This document shows positions 25,865 through 35,864 of a DNA stretch of 64,000 nt, in pieces. A model generated the notes under the pieces. That model was not told where the DNA came from. It did not search any database and saw nothing but the letters and a program-made list of their open reading frames with translations. Origin of the DNA: Calothrix sp. PCC 6303 (GTDB lineage Bacteria; Cyanobacteriota; Cyanobacteriia; Cyanobacteriales; Nostocaceae); the NCBI RefSeq assembly GCF_000317435.1, contig NC_019751.1, positions 1,364,001 to 1,428,000 on the forward strand, read 5' to 3'. Position 1 is the stretch's first letter. Each line of letters opens with the position of its first letter. The position numbers were made by a program, and so were the translations under genes.

Positions 25865-26048
25865 TAGTTTACCACCGTAGGTATCGCGTATGGTTTTACA
25901 AGCAATTTTCAGGTAAATAGACCACACGTAGAGACGTTCCGGTGGAATGTCTAGATAAGGTTTTGGTATTGATGACGACAAAGAAGGTGGATGCGATAAC
26001 CATAAAGTTGACGCACCCACCTTCACATACGGTCAAAAAAATTAAAAC

Positions 26049-27461
26049 TTAACTACCAATCACCGCATCGGCTTGTTTCTCCAATGGTTTCTGTGGTTCC
26101 ACAGGTTCTTTAAATGCTAATCTCAACAACGGTGGAGCGATAAAGGTTGTCAAAATCACCATCATAATAATTGCTGCTTGTAACGGTTTATCTAACACAC
26201 CACTTGCAGAACCAATCCCCGCAAACACCAAACCAACTTCACCACGGGGAATCATTCCCACACCAATGGCAACTCGATTAATTCCCGGTTGCCCAAAAAC
26301 TGCCCAACCTGTGACAAATTTACCAACGATTGCGATCGCAATCAAAAATATGGCGATAAATAATCCTTCCCGGTTGGTGGGAATTGCTGGATTGAGTACA
26401 CTCAGGTCAACTTTTGCCCCAACTGTAACAAAGAATATCGGTACTAAAATATCAGCAATTGGTTTAACTTGCTCGTCTAGTTCCTTACGTTTGTCGGTTT
26501 CATCCAGTACCAAACCCGCAGCAAACGCACCCAAAATGGCTTCTAAATGAATTGCGTTACCAATAAAAGCCATGAAGAAGGCAAATATAAGCGCAGGAAT
26601 AATGATGTTTCCTCGCGTTTGCAACTTATCAGCAATCCCCACAAAGGATTGATTGAAGAATTTTCCCAGTAATATTGAACCAATCAAAAATGCTGTTGCA
26701 CTGACAATTAAATAGATAACGTTAGCTATATCTACTTCACCTGTTTTTGCCAAGCTTGCAACCACTGCTAACACAATGATTCCCAGAATGTCATCAATTA
26801 CCGCAGCACCAACGATAATTTGACCTTCACGGGATTTTAATTGACCAATTTCGGAAAGCACTTTGGAGGTAATACCAATACTAGTAGCTGTGAGTGCGGC
26901 ACCTGCAAAAATCGCGGGAATTGCGGGAAAATGGAAAAAGTAAATTAACCCAACTGTACCTGCAATAAAGGGAACTGCCACACCTACGCAAGCTACAACT
27001 GTTGCTTGATATCCAACTTTTTTTAATTCTTTTAAATCCGATTCTAAACCGATTTCAAATAGGAGAATAATCACCCCTATTTCCGCTAAAACTGAAACAA
27101 CTTCGCTTTGAGCTTCAAAAATTGAGGTTGCGGCATCGGGAGTCAGATTGTTGATGAACTGTAAAAGTCCTACAATTACGGAGTTGGATGCTTCTGCACC
27201 ACCTTCGGGAAACACCAAAAGATGTAAAGCGGAAGCACCAACGATGACACCAGCTACTAATTCACCTAAAACTGGTGGTAAGTCGATTTTTCGGGAAATT
27301 TCACCACCCAGTTTACTGGCAATGTAAACAACAATCAGGCTCAGTAATACTCCGGTGAGGATGATGGGGCTATATTCTGATGGGGTAGCTGTTCCTAGCA
27401 AAGGGTGGGAAATCAGCTTTGATAAAGGGGTAATGATATTTACTGAGTCTATAAAATTCAT
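26049..27461 (-). CDS. Monovalent cation:proton antiporter (CPA2 family)
   Basis: A 470-residue inner- or thylakoid-membrane protein with about 12 hydrophobic helices. It shows PPVLGELVAGVIVGAS (about 61-76), LFEIGLESDLKELKK (about 134-148), TATSIGITSKVL, and AAVIDDILGIIVLA (about 218-231), whose Asp pair is the ion-binding centre of NapA/NhaS3-like antiporters. By family it exchanges Na+ or K+ for protons and supports pH and salt balance. Sodium export would also sustain the Na+-driven SbtA encoded just upstream on the same strand (inference). No RCK/TrkA domain is attached. Confidence 0.9.
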   Translation of the reverse strand: MNFIDSVNIITPLSKLISHPLLGTATPSEYSPIILTGVLLSLIVVYIASKLGGEISRKIDLPPVLGELVAGVIVGASALHLLVFPEGGAEASNSVIVGLLQFINNLTPDAATSIFEAQSEVVSVLAEIGVIILLFEIGLESDLKELKKVGYQATVVACVGVAVPFIAGTVGLIYFFHFPAIPAIFAGAALTATSIGITSKVLSEIGQLKSREGQIIVGAAVIDDILGIIVLAVVASLAKTGEVDIANVIYLIVSATAFLIGSILLGKFFNQSFVGIADKLQTRGNIIIPALIFAFFMAFIGNAIHLEAILGAFAAGLVLDETDKRKELDEQVKPIADILVPIFFVTVGAKVDLSVLNPAIPTNREGLFIAIFLIAIAIVGKFVTGWAVFGQPGINRVAIGVGMIPRGEVGLVFAGIGSASGVLDKPLQAAIIMMVILTTFIAPPLLRLAFKEPVEPQKPLEKQADAVIGS

Positions 27462-27511
27462 ATTTATCGCCGTTGCATGAATTGTTGGGAACTGTAGAAA
27501 CCCGATATGTC

Positions 27512-27559
27512 AAAGACGCGATGTTACGGTGCGGGAAGCGCTTCGCTCTACGCGTCTTT
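27512..27559. repeat. Hairpin repeat upstream of the antiporter
   Basis: AAAGACGCG at the left pairs with CGCGTCTTT at the right, with an inner GAAGCGCTTC palindrome. It is a variant of the GTAGAGACGCG family and lies between sbtB and the antiporter gene, so it may shape the 3' end of the sbt transcript. Confidence 0.55.
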
Positions 27560-27718
27560 ACATTCATTATTGTTTGAGATTAAATGCTTCCCGGCTGTGT
27601 AAAATAGCTGAATAAATCACCTTGGGAACTGTATTCTGAAGATGGGGAAACATTTTGTCATTGTCAAGATGTTGGCAAATGAATACACCCATCCCAACTA
27701 GTTCTGCGTCGTCTCGAT

Positions 27719-28069
<351 letters not shown>

Positions 28070-28136
28070 TTATGTACATTGATCTACTTGAATTGCTGGG
28101 TCAAGGGATCGCTCAAAGACCTTGACCGGTTTGGAA

Positions 28137-29258
28137 TTACTTACCGGCTTGCTGGGTGATCGCCTGGGCAAGTCCGATGAAGAAGGGTATACAGATACCG
28201 ATGGCAACTGGCGTACCGACAGCTGTGGATGCACCTATATAGGCGGAGGGATTCGCTGAGGGGATACCTGCTCGTAATGTGGGTGGACCTGAGATGTCTG
28301 AACTGGAGGAGGCAATGACAGCTAGGATGACAACGCCACCCATGCTGAATCCCGCAACTTGGTGGGCAATCATGCCGAGACCGAAGGCAATTAACCCATG
28401 TAAAAATGGTGCCACCACACTATACACGACGTACCACTGGGCTACCTTACGCAATTCGCCAATTCTTGACCAAGCTTCTATACCCATGACCAGCATCAAG
28501 ATGGAAAGCAAGCCGCGAAAGGCAGGATCGTAGAAGCTTTTATAGACACTTTCCGGTTGGGTGAATAGTCCAAGAGCCAGACCTAATAACATTGCCGATA
28601 GGGCAGAACCCTGGAGGCTTTCCTTGATAATTGGCCATATCTTGACCTTGTTATCCCCATCCCCCTTCTGCTGGTTGAGATACTCCTGACGGTTGCTGGG
28701 ATAATCTTGTTGATCGGGATAATCGCCAGCCGCAACGGGCTGTTCAGTAGAGTAGGCTGCTTGTTTAACCTTCCTCTTGTTGAGGTAAATGTTAGCCACC
28801 ACAATCGCAGTTACGAGCGCTGGGATATCCATGAAGGGATAGAGTGCACCAGCCCATGCCTCGTATGGAATTTTTTGTTCTTCCAGTACCGTCAAGCCTG
28901 CTGCCATGGTAGAACCACTCACCGCACCAAACAAACCCCCAGTGGCGATGGCATCCACGACTTTCACCTTTGGTAGTTTGGCTAAGGTATAGCGGGCGAT
29001 GAAGACAACAATAATCCCTACCATGATGGCAAAGAGCATGGGTAACACCATCTGTGTCAGGTTGGAATTGCGGATCGCAATTCCACCTGTCAGACCGATT
29101 TTAGTGAGCAGCATGAAGACGATGATCGTACAAATCGACTCTGGAATGATTAATTCGCTACCAAGGGCAGCAATGATCATCCCACCAATCAAAAAGGCGA
29201 GTGTTGGGGATTGCAACTGGGCAACGAAGTCTGTCAAGAAAAGGGACAAGAAATCCAT
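28137..29258 (-). CDS. sbtA: Sodium-dependent bicarbonate transporter SbtA
   Basis: A 373-residue membrane protein, the usual SbtA length, that imports HCO3- with Na+ as part of the cyanobacterial CO2-concentrating mechanism. Two five-helix halves are separated by a hydrophilic loop (about residues 165-210: TEQPVAAGDYPDQQDYPSNR...). Conserved patches include GGLFGAVSGSTMAAGL (about 106-121) and ASSSSDISGPPTLRAGIP near the end, both lining the substrate site by family knowledge. First gene of the sbtA-sbtB operon, preceded by a long spacer that probably holds a CO2-responsive promoter. Confidence 0.96.
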   Translation of the reverse strand: MDFLSLFLTDFVAQLQSPTLAFLIGGMIIAALGSELIIPESICTIIVFMLLTKIGLTGGIAIRNSNLTQMVLPMLFAIMVGIIVVFIARYTLAKLPKVKVVDAIATGGLFGAVSGSTMAAGLTVLEEQKIPYEAWAGALYPFMDIPALVTAIVVANIYLNKRKVKQAAYSTEQPVAAGDYPDQQDYPSNRQEYLNQQKGDGDNKVKIWPIIKESLQGSALSAMLLGLALGLFTQPESVYKSFYDPAFRGLLSILMLVMGIEAWSRIGELRKVAQWYVVYSVVAPFLHGLIAFGLGMIAHQVAGFSMGGVVILAVIASSSSDISGPPTLRAGIPSANPSAYIGASTAVGTPVAIGICIPFFIGLAQAITQQAGK

Positions 29259-30171
29259 GTAGTAAATTTTCCTTAATGGTCAGATAAGTTAATTAGATAA
29301 CCAGTGAGTAGTAGATTAGCATCTGTCTATGTCCTTTTAAATAAACGGCTTGATAAATCATCAGATGCTTCCTTTAAACTAAGCTTTAAATCTTGGCTTA
29401 AGAGGATGAAATTATAGGTAGAGAGATAATTGCAGCAGCTACACTGCTGAAGATATCATCGCGCAAATTGCGTAATTTGATTTTGTTAGTTATTCCCATT
29501 GTTCACAACAATTTATAAGGTTAGATGCTTGATGACTTGGCAACAAATGGTTTATTTTCAGAATCTAGTAAATTATTTTTGTTTGATTCAAAATTTTCTA
29601 GCATTAAGTCCGATACCAGTATTTGATTTTGTCGCCAAAATAGTACGTTAATCTCTATTAAATCCCTAGAACAACCAAATGTACACAACTATTTCAGCGT
29701 GCTATATTAGTTAAATATATGTCTTCAGTTACTAAAGTTTATAGAGATAAATTGCTTTGAACTAATTTTTCAGAGATTTATAATTTGTACATGGCAAAGT
29801 TAAAAAAGTTATTTAAAAGTGGTTTAGTTACCAGTTTAAATAACTTGGCTGGATTGCTTATTAAGTTTTCCTCAAAGATTGAGATACTATTCCTAGATAG
29901 GAAAAAGCCTAGCAAGAAATATATGTTTACTCCTTGCCTCTATATTTTGATGGATTCCTTAGTCAACTATGATTGTGGGAAGTACGATTCAATTAATTAG
30001 AGTTTTAGTATTGCCAGATACTAGAATTAAATCGATAAGTACAGCTTACAGCCTTTCTGGTCTCAGTGATCACCCTTTTCATCATAAATATAAAATGAAT
30101 ATTAAATATTATTCATAGCATTAAATCTATAGATAGTTTTTAACCGCTCAAAAATTGTTTATAATGTAGGT
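29259..30171. other. Long AT-rich spacer upstream of sbtA
   Basis: About 900 bases between divergent genes. It should contain the inducible sbtA promoter (LysR-type CmpR/NdhR control in other cyanobacteria), but I cannot point to a definite operator. A 71-codon frame at 29785-30000 is AT-driven and not convincing. The right end leads into a probable promoter with TATAAT at 30160. Confidence 0.5.
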
Positions 30172-30252
30172 TAAAATCTAAGCCAGCTACGCCAACACGT
30201 AGGATCTCCGGTGTAAAAGCTGCTGTAAAGTTATGCACGGAGGGGCTTTTTT
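30172..30252 (+). ncRNA. Candidate structured RNA or leader before the NUDIX gene
   Basis: Downstream of a TATAAT box (30160-30165) the sequence can fold into three helices. An outer stem pairs AAGCC (30180-30184) with GGCTT (30244-30248). Hairpin CTACG-CCAACA-CGTAG lies at about 30187-30202. A second arm pairs CTCCG (30206-30210) with CGGAG (30238-30242). The outer stem is followed at once by a T-run, like an intrinsic terminator. It ends 33 bases before the NUDIX ATG. It could be an independent sRNA of about 80 nt or a terminator-type riboswitch/attenuator. I do not recognise a known class. Confidence 0.5.
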
Positions 30253-30284
30253 AGGTAGGAAACTTTACAAGACTTCGTTGTGGT

Positions 30285-30764
30285 ATGCAAAAAGTCAAGT
30301 CATGCGGTGTGATTGTGATGCGATTCTCCACAGGAGAGGCTACACGAAAGCATAATCTCTCAAATGTAGAATCACCGTCTAATTTGAGCTTTTTATTGAT
30401 GCATAAACCCAAGCGCTATGACTTGCCGAAGGGACATATGGAGCATAATGAGGATGAGTTGGGTTGTGCTTTACGGGAATTAAGGGAAGAAACAGGGATT
30501 TTAGCTAGCGATTTGGATATTGATACGAATTTCCGCTTTGTTGATACTTATAAGGCTTGCTATCAGCGTTTTGGTAGGAAGGTTGTGGAAAAAAATGTGA
30601 TTATTTTTCTCGGTTGGCTCAAACATGAGGTTAATATCAAGTTAACTGAGCATAGTGGATACACTTGGGTAGATTGGAATCCACCCCACGTTATTCAAAC
30701 TAGAACTATTAATCCTTTGTTGAGGGAATTGGAACTATATTTAAATAGCAATTTTGGTTTATAG
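30285..30764 (+). CDS. NUDIX hydrolase
   Basis: A 159-residue NUDIX hydrolase. The NUDIX box runs from GHMEHNEDELGCALRELREETGI (about residues 50-72), giving the GX5EX7REUXEEXGU metal-binding motif. It resembles diadenosine tetraphosphate hydrolases of the bis(5'-nucleosyl) group: KPKRYDLPKGHME and EKNVIIFLGWL fit. It would hydrolyse a nucleoside diphosphate linked to another moiety, perhaps Ap4A. Its 5' leader carries the structured RNA described above. Confidence 0.88.
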   Translation: MQKVKSCGVIVMRFSTGEATRKHNLSNVESPSNLSFLLMHKPKRYDLPKGHMEHNEDELGCALRELREETGILASDLDIDTNFRFVDTYKACYQRFGRKVVEKNVIIFLGWLKHEVNIKLTEHSGYTWVDWNPPHVIQTRTINPLLRELELYLNSNFGL

Positions 30765-30942
30765 CTGTTGTTTTTGTCAAAATTCAGCAGAACCATGTAG
30801 AGACGCGACTCATCTCTACATGGTTCTAAAATCTGTTGTATAACTTGGGTGTTTTCTCAGTTGATAGTGTTGCCCCACAGTATTTGCAAAGGGAAAATTG
30901 CGGAATTTTTGGTATTCTGTATCGGTATGGGAGTATGTCACT

Positions 30943-32280
30943 ATGCCAAAATCTTTCCGTTTCCTACCCGTTTTATCATTGGTATCACTAGTTATACTTG
31001 GGGGTTGCTCATCTCCCAAGGCTAAAACTAGTGGTGCGGTAAATCACAATAGTACAACAGTTAATGCGGCGGCACCTGTAAAACAACCTTTGATTGTAGC
31101 GGCTGTAAATCCAGATCCTGCAACGAATTCCCAAGTTAATAAATATGTGAAATCCTTAGCTGTTGTTAGTGCTTCTCAGCAATTACACGGTGTTTGGATG
31201 CAATCGGGTAGTGGTTTGTTGGCAAATTACCAGGGGACAACACCAGTAAAAGCGGCTTCTATTAGTAAGGTTGCCACAACTTTAGTTGCGTTGAAAACAT
31301 TAACTCCTGACCACCGCTTTATCACACAGGTGGGGGGAACAGGTAGAATGGAGAACGGAGTATTGAAGGGTGATTTGGTAATTGAGGGTGGTGGTGATCC
31401 TTTGTTTGTTTGGGAGGAAGCGATCGCACTGGGCAACGAAATCAATAAAATGGGGATTAAGCAGGTTACAGGTGACTTAGTTATTACAGGTAAGTTCTAC
31501 ATGAACTTTAACCGGGATGCTGTAGCTGCGGGAAATTTTTTCAAGATAGCTTTGGATAGTACTAAGTGGACACCTGTTATTCAGCGTCAATACCAAACTT
31601 TACCACCTGGTACGCCTCGACCGAAAATAGCGATCGCTGGTAAGGTGAAAGCAGTAAATAGTGTTCCTAGTAATATAACTCCTCTAATTCGCCATAGTTC
31701 TTACCCCTTGGCTGAATTACTCAAAAAAATGAATCAGTACAGCAATAACGATATGGCAGAAATGTTTGCTGATGCTGTGGGGGGTGCTGCTGTAATTTCC
31801 AAAACAGCTGCTGCAATCGTGGGTGTTCCAGAAAATGAAATATATTTAGTTAATGGTTCTGGATTAACCTACGAAAATCAGATTTCTCCCCGTGCTGCAA
31901 CTGGTTTATTGCGGGCAGTTGAAGACTACCTAAAACCCTACAATATGACAGTTGCAGATGTTTTTATGGTGATGGGGCAAGATAAAGGTGTTTTGGAAGC
32001 GAGGAAAATTCCGAAGTTTGCAGTTGTTAAATCCGGTAGCTTGGATACTGTTAGTGGGTTGGTGGGGGTGATTCCTACCCAAAAACAAGGAAATGTCTGG
32101 TTTACAATTATGAATTCCACCGGAGACTTGAACAGTTACCGCAAGCAGCAAGATGTCTTTTTAACTAATATTGTGAAACAATGGGGGATAGTGGCAACTT
32201 CTCCTCCTGAATTAACTCCAAGTCCAAATCGCCAAAACAAAATATCCACTAACGAAATACTCTATCGCGTCACGGAGTAA
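30943..32280 (+). CDS. D-alanyl-D-alanine carboxypeptidase, PBP4-type (S13), lipoprotein
   Basis: A 445-residue peptidoglycan hydrolase that trims or cuts D-Ala cross-links. Start at MPKSFRF is chosen because it gives a lipoprotein signal (LSLVSLVILGGC, lipobox LGGC); the longer frame adds 15 residues upstream. Penicillin-binding motifs: SISK (ASISKVATTLVALKTL), SNN (YSNNDMAE) and KSG (VVKSGSLDTVSG), as in family S13. It is probably anchored to a membrane and acts in the periplasm. Some relatives act as cell-division amidase partners, but nothing here points to that. Confidence 0.9.
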   Translation: MPKSFRFLPVLSLVSLVILGGCSSPKAKTSGAVNHNSTTVNAAAPVKQPLIVAAVNPDPATNSQVNKYVKSLAVVSASQQLHGVWMQSGSGLLANYQGTTPVKAASISKVATTLVALKTLTPDHRFITQVGGTGRMENGVLKGDLVIEGGGDPLFVWEEAIALGNEINKMGIKQVTGDLVITGKFYMNFNRDAVAAGNFFKIALDSTKWTPVIQRQYQTLPPGTPRPKIAIAGKVKAVNSVPSNITPLIRHSSYPLAELLKKMNQYSNNDMAEMFADAVGGAAVISKTAAAIVGVPENEIYLVNGSGLTYENQISPRAATGLLRAVEDYLKPYNMTVADVFMVMGQDKGVLEARKIPKFAVVKSGSLDTVSGLVGVIPTQKQGNVWFTIMNSTGDLNSYRKQQDVFLTNIVKQWGIVATSPPELTPSPNRQNKISTNEILYRVTE

Positions 32281-32290
32281 GTCAAAAGCT

Positions 32291-32530
32291 TTAGGCTTCT
32301 CTTTCCTGAACTAAATCCCGAATTAGTGAGGTACGGGAGTGGATATACATACTAAGTTTATCAGTTTCTTCATTACTTAGGGTTTCCCGATAGCTGATTT
32401 GCTGCAAAATTTGCTTGACTAAATCCCCATCATTGAGATTGAGAAGCAGATTTGCCTGGGTTTGTTCAACCACATTCCACAGCTGACGCAATCTGGAGAC
32501 GTTAATCGCTGGCACTTGATATTGATTCAT
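32291..32530 (-). CDS. Conserved small cyanobacterial protein
   Basis: A 79-residue helical protein (start MNQYQVPAINVSRLRQLW; a longer frame adds 15 AT-rich codons). It has LRQLWNVVEQTQANLLLNLND and TDKLSMYIHSRTSLIRDL. No named domain is recognised. It converges with the carboxypeptidase gene, with only 10 bases between stops. A role cannot be read from the sequence. Confidence 0.6.
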   Translation of the reverse strand: MNQYQVPAINVSRLRQLWNVVEQTQANLLLNLNDGDLVKQILQQISYRETLSNEETDKLSMYIHSRTSLIRDLVQEREA

Positions 32531-32799
32531 GATTCCAGACAATTTAATATTTTCTTTATATTCTAGCATTATCAAATTGGTCTGCTAGGTTGTGTGTCAC
32601 CGATGCTGGGTAATTATACAGGTTAAATCCTTGGTATTCTCTGAACCAGATGAAACCAGAGAGGCTGAATAGCCGATTTTAGGGCAAATATATGGCTTTT
32701 TATGTCCTAAAAGGCATCCTACGTTAAGAAACTTTGTGTAAATTAATATTTTATTTATATTTTCTTTAGAATTAAATATTGAAGCTCACCCAATACCCT

Positions 32800-34437
32800 A
32801 TGCTGGATCTATGGAAGCTGTTAATCGTTGATGATTGTGCAGCGGATAGGAAAGTTTATCGACGTTTACTATCTAAAGACCCTCAGCAGTCATATCACGT
32901 TTTAGAGGCTGAATCAGCTGAAGATGCACTGAGTATTTACAAGCAGCAGCGATGTGATGTGATTTTGCTGGATTTTTGCCTACCCGATATGAGTGGGTTA
33001 GAGTTTTTAGATCAATTAAAGTTGCAAATAATTGATACTTCCATGCCAGTTATCATGCTAACAGGATTTGGAGATGAAGTTGTTGCTGCACAAGCGATGA
33101 GGATGGGTGTTCAAGATTACCTTGTGAAGCAGCATCTCCAAGCGGATGCATTACAGTTAGCAGTACGTAATGTGATTCAGCGATCGCATTTACAAACGGA
33201 GTTAGCAAAAACGCGAGATCGGCAGCGTCTTATTGCTACCACGGCTTTAAGAATTCGTCAATCCCTGAATTTGGATCAGATTCTCCACACAGCAGTTACA
33301 GAGGTGCATCAACTCCTAGATTCCTATGTGTTGCGCCAAGGTGCGACGAATTTGCGGGTGATGATTTATCAGTTTTCGCAAAATAACAATATCAATTTTG
33401 GATCATGTTTTCCCAATGAGATGGAATCGGGGATTCACAATGTCTGCATGAGTGAGGAATGTCAAAAGGCTATTTCCCATATCTACGAAGCTGGGGAAAG
33501 TTTAGATTCTACCGAAGCTGCGAATATCTTGAATGTTCCCCATAATTTGGTTGCGCCAATTATCCTACCAGAAAATGGTAAGCCGACTCCAACTTTATGG
33601 GGGTTATTAATTGCACACCAATCTTTACAAGTGAGGCAATGGCAAAGTGATGAAGTGGAGATGTTGCATGAATTATCTGTACAGTTAGCAATTGCTATTC
33701 AGCAAGCTGAACTTTTGAAAAAGACTCAATGTGCTTTGGAAAAGGAACAAAAATTAAATATCTTCAAATCCCAAATTATCACGACGGTTTCCCATGAGTA
33801 TCGCACCCCTTTAACTTCGGTTTTAACAGCAGCATCGACTCTAAAAAAACACTATGTTCATCTTAGCGAAGAACGAAGAACTAAATTTTTAGATATTATT
33901 GAAGTTAAAGCTAGGCACATGTCAAAATTAGTAGATGATATGTTGCTTGTAAATGAGATTGAACTGAGTAAAACTAAATTCAAGCCTTTACCTTTAGATT
34001 TACTGAACTTTTTTTCTGACCTGATAGAGGAACAACGTTTAACATTAGATGAACGACATATTTTAAGTTTTAAGGTAACTGGAAACAATAAAGGTTTTTG
34101 GGGAGATAGATGTTTACTAAGACAGTTGTTTGTGAATCTAATTTCCAATGCCATTAAATATTCTCCCCATGGTGGTGAAGTTGAGTTTCACTTGATGGGA
34201 AGTGAGTCACGAGTTACTTTTACAATTACAGATTACGGTATTGGTATTCCTGATAGCGAACAAGGAAACATATTTCAATCATTTAGTCGGGGAAGTAATG
34301 TAGATACCATACCGGGTACAGGTTTAGGTTTACCAATTGTAAAAGCTTGTGTGGAGATTCATGGTGGTGAAATTGGGGTTGAAAGTGAAGTGAACCAAGG
34401 AACTAAGGTGACTGTGACTCTACCCAAGAGACTGTAA
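32800..34437 (+). CDS. Hybrid response regulator/histidine kinase (REC-GAF-HisKA-HATPase)
   Basis: A 545-residue signalling protein. REC domain at about 5-120, with phosphoacceptor Asp in VILLDFCLPDMSG and Lys in YLVKQH. A GAF-type sensor spans about 150-310, followed by a short coiled coil. HisKA has TTVSHEYRTPLTSVL (H-box, about 330). HATPase shows N-box LISNAIKYSP, G1 DYGIGIPD and G2 GTGLGLPIV. A receiver placed before the kinase suggests control of the kinase by phosphorylation from another kinase. The ATG at 32800 is preferred to a TTG 21 bases earlier. It stands alone. A GTCAGAGGA/TCCTCTGAC hairpin at about 34498-34518 may close the transcript. Confidence 0.9.
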   Translation: MLDLWKLLIVDDCAADRKVYRRLLSKDPQQSYHVLEAESAEDALSIYKQQRCDVILLDFCLPDMSGLEFLDQLKLQIIDTSMPVIMLTGFGDEVVAAQAMRMGVQDYLVKQHLQADALQLAVRNVIQRSHLQTELAKTRDRQRLIATTALRIRQSLNLDQILHTAVTEVHQLLDSYVLRQGATNLRVMIYQFSQNNNINFGSCFPNEMESGIHNVCMSEECQKAISHIYEAGESLDSTEAANILNVPHNLVAPIILPENGKPTPTLWGLLIAHQSLQVRQWQSDEVEMLHELSVQLAIAIQQAELLKKTQCALEKEQKLNIFKSQIITTVSHEYRTPLTSVLTAASTLKKHYVHLSEERRTKFLDIIEVKARHMSKLVDDMLLVNEIELSKTKFKPLPLDLLNFFSDLIEEQRLTLDERHILSFKVTGNNKGFWGDRCLLRQLFVNLISNAIKYSPHGGEVEFHLMGSESRVTFTITDYGIGIPDSEQGNIFQSFSRGSNVDTIPGTGLGLPIVKACVEIHGGEIGVESEVNQGTKVTVTLPKRL

Positions 34438-34570
34438 AATTCTCATTCACCGATCTTCCCATCGTTCGAGGGGACAGGGAACGGGCAACAGGCAACAGTC
34501 AGAGGAGATTCCTCTGACTTCGTGAGGATTTTTGAAGAGATACGGAAATTGTTGCCTATTCGTTCCCTCT

Positions 34571-35719
34571 AGGACTTACGCATTGACAGGAAAGCTAGTT
34601 TATGTATTCAAGCGGCACAACTAGCATTCAAGTTATCCAAAACATATTCACGAATAACTTTTGTGAATAGATTCCTTTGTACTTCATACCAATTGTCAAT
34701 GATGTTTTCAGAACGCATTTTCTCTAAACGAACAAATGCTTGAAGTGAGCAGAATATATGTGTTTTGATTGCGTGGCTATCTCTAACCATAAACCTACAA
34801 ATGCCACATAGCTGTTTTACTGCTCTATGGAAACTTTCAATACCCCAATGTGTGTCATGAATAGTGATAAATTCAGTTCTAGTTATTTGTTGTAAGACTT
34901 CTTTCTGATTCTCGTCATCAGGCTGATAAAATATGTAGTGTCTAGAGTCTTCTTTCTTAAACACTTTCCTAAACAACTTTACAAATCCAAATTCTCTTAA
35001 ATGAGTTATCAAACCTTCATCGTAAATCTCTAAAGTACTTACCTGACAGTACTTTCCAGGCTCATTTGATACTGTTCTATTTTTTTCAACTCCGAATAAA
35101 AAACCTAATTTCTGGTTTCTCAAAAATTTCAGATTTTCTACTCCTGAGTACCAACTATCCCCTGTGACTATTCGCGGCTTTAATCCCCAATCAGTCACTT
35201 CTATTAGCATCTCTTGGAAATAATCATTTTTGGTTTTTCCCTCCTTCTTATCGTATATCCTGTAATTTATGGGAACACAATTGCCTCGAATATCGCTGTA
35301 ATAAAGTGTTATTAAATTTAAACCTTTAATCGTTTTATGATATTTACCAGACCAAAAATATCCAATTAATTCTGCGTATTTTGGGTTGCTGTACAGCTTT
35401 TCTATTACTGTATCATCAACACTTAAAATCCCTCCTTCTATATTGATTATCTCTTTTACTATGTCAAATAAATCTTTTGGCTCGTATCTTTCTCTCAGCA
35501 AAAACCTATTCACACTATCATGTGAAACATCTCCCAAGATTTCTGCCAATCGACTGCACCCTCCATGCTTTGGCTCCGATAGCAAGAACAGGGTGTAATG
35601 TTCCAAATTACATTGTGCTGTCGAGGGTTTGCTGATTTCTCTAATTGTCCGATACCTTGAAAGTAGACGACACCGTTTTCCAATGCATTATTTTACCATC
35701 CCGTCAATGCGTAAGTCCT
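34571..35719 (-). mobile_element. Insertion sequence with AGGACTTACGCATTGAC ends
   Basis: About 1149 bases. Terminal inverted repeats: AGGACTTACGCATTGACAGG at the left, and the complement of AGGACTTACGCATTGACGGG at the right (one mismatch in 20). CCCTCT lies directly outside the left end and again one base outside the right end, consistent with a short target duplication. It carries one transposase gene on the minus strand. The IS separates the histidine kinase from the sugar transporter. Confidence 0.85.
34608..35606 (-). CDS. DDE transposase (IS701/IS4-like)
   Basis: A 332-residue DDE transposase. The catalytic pattern is visible as SVDDTVIEKLYS (first Asp, about 62), RIVTGDSWYSGVENL (second Asp, about 147) and HWGIESFHRAVKQLCG (Glu, about 260), which fits the IS4/IS701 clan. 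The start shown is a TTG. The frame stays open upstream to about 35687 with STAQCN directly before it and another TTG near 35680, so the protein may be about 25 residues longer. Intact, therefore possibly active. Exact IS family is uncertain. Confidence 0.8.
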   Translation of the reverse strand: MEHYTLFLLSEPKHGGCSRLAEILGDVSHDSVNRFLLRERYEPKDLFDIVKEIINIEGGILSVDDTVIEKLYSNPKYAELIGYFWSGKYHKTIKGLNLITLYYSDIRGNCVPINYRIYDKKEGKTKNDYFQEMLIEVTDWGLKPRIVTGDSWYSGVENLKFLRNQKLGFLFGVEKNRTVSNEPGKYCQVSTLEIYDEGLITHLREFGFVKLFRKVFKKEDSRHYIFYQPDDENQKEVLQQITRTEFITIHDTHWGIESFHRAVKQLCGICRFMVRDSHAIKTHIFCSLQAFVRLEKMRSENIIDNWYEVQRNLFTKVIREYVLDNLNASCAA

Positions 35720-35864
35720 ACCCTCTTAAATAGTGAGTGTGGGTAATGGGTTTATTCCCAAAACCCCATTCCCAATTGTGAATATTTATTCATGGTGTAA
35801 AAGCTGTACAGTTGATTATCTAAAATTTAAATATTCTTTATGATTGCCCTTCATCCTATATGCG

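Noticed and set aside
29785-30000. 71-codon frame in the sbtA upstream spacer
   Set aside because: AT-rich, Lys/Leu-dominated, no ribosome site or domain; probably chance.
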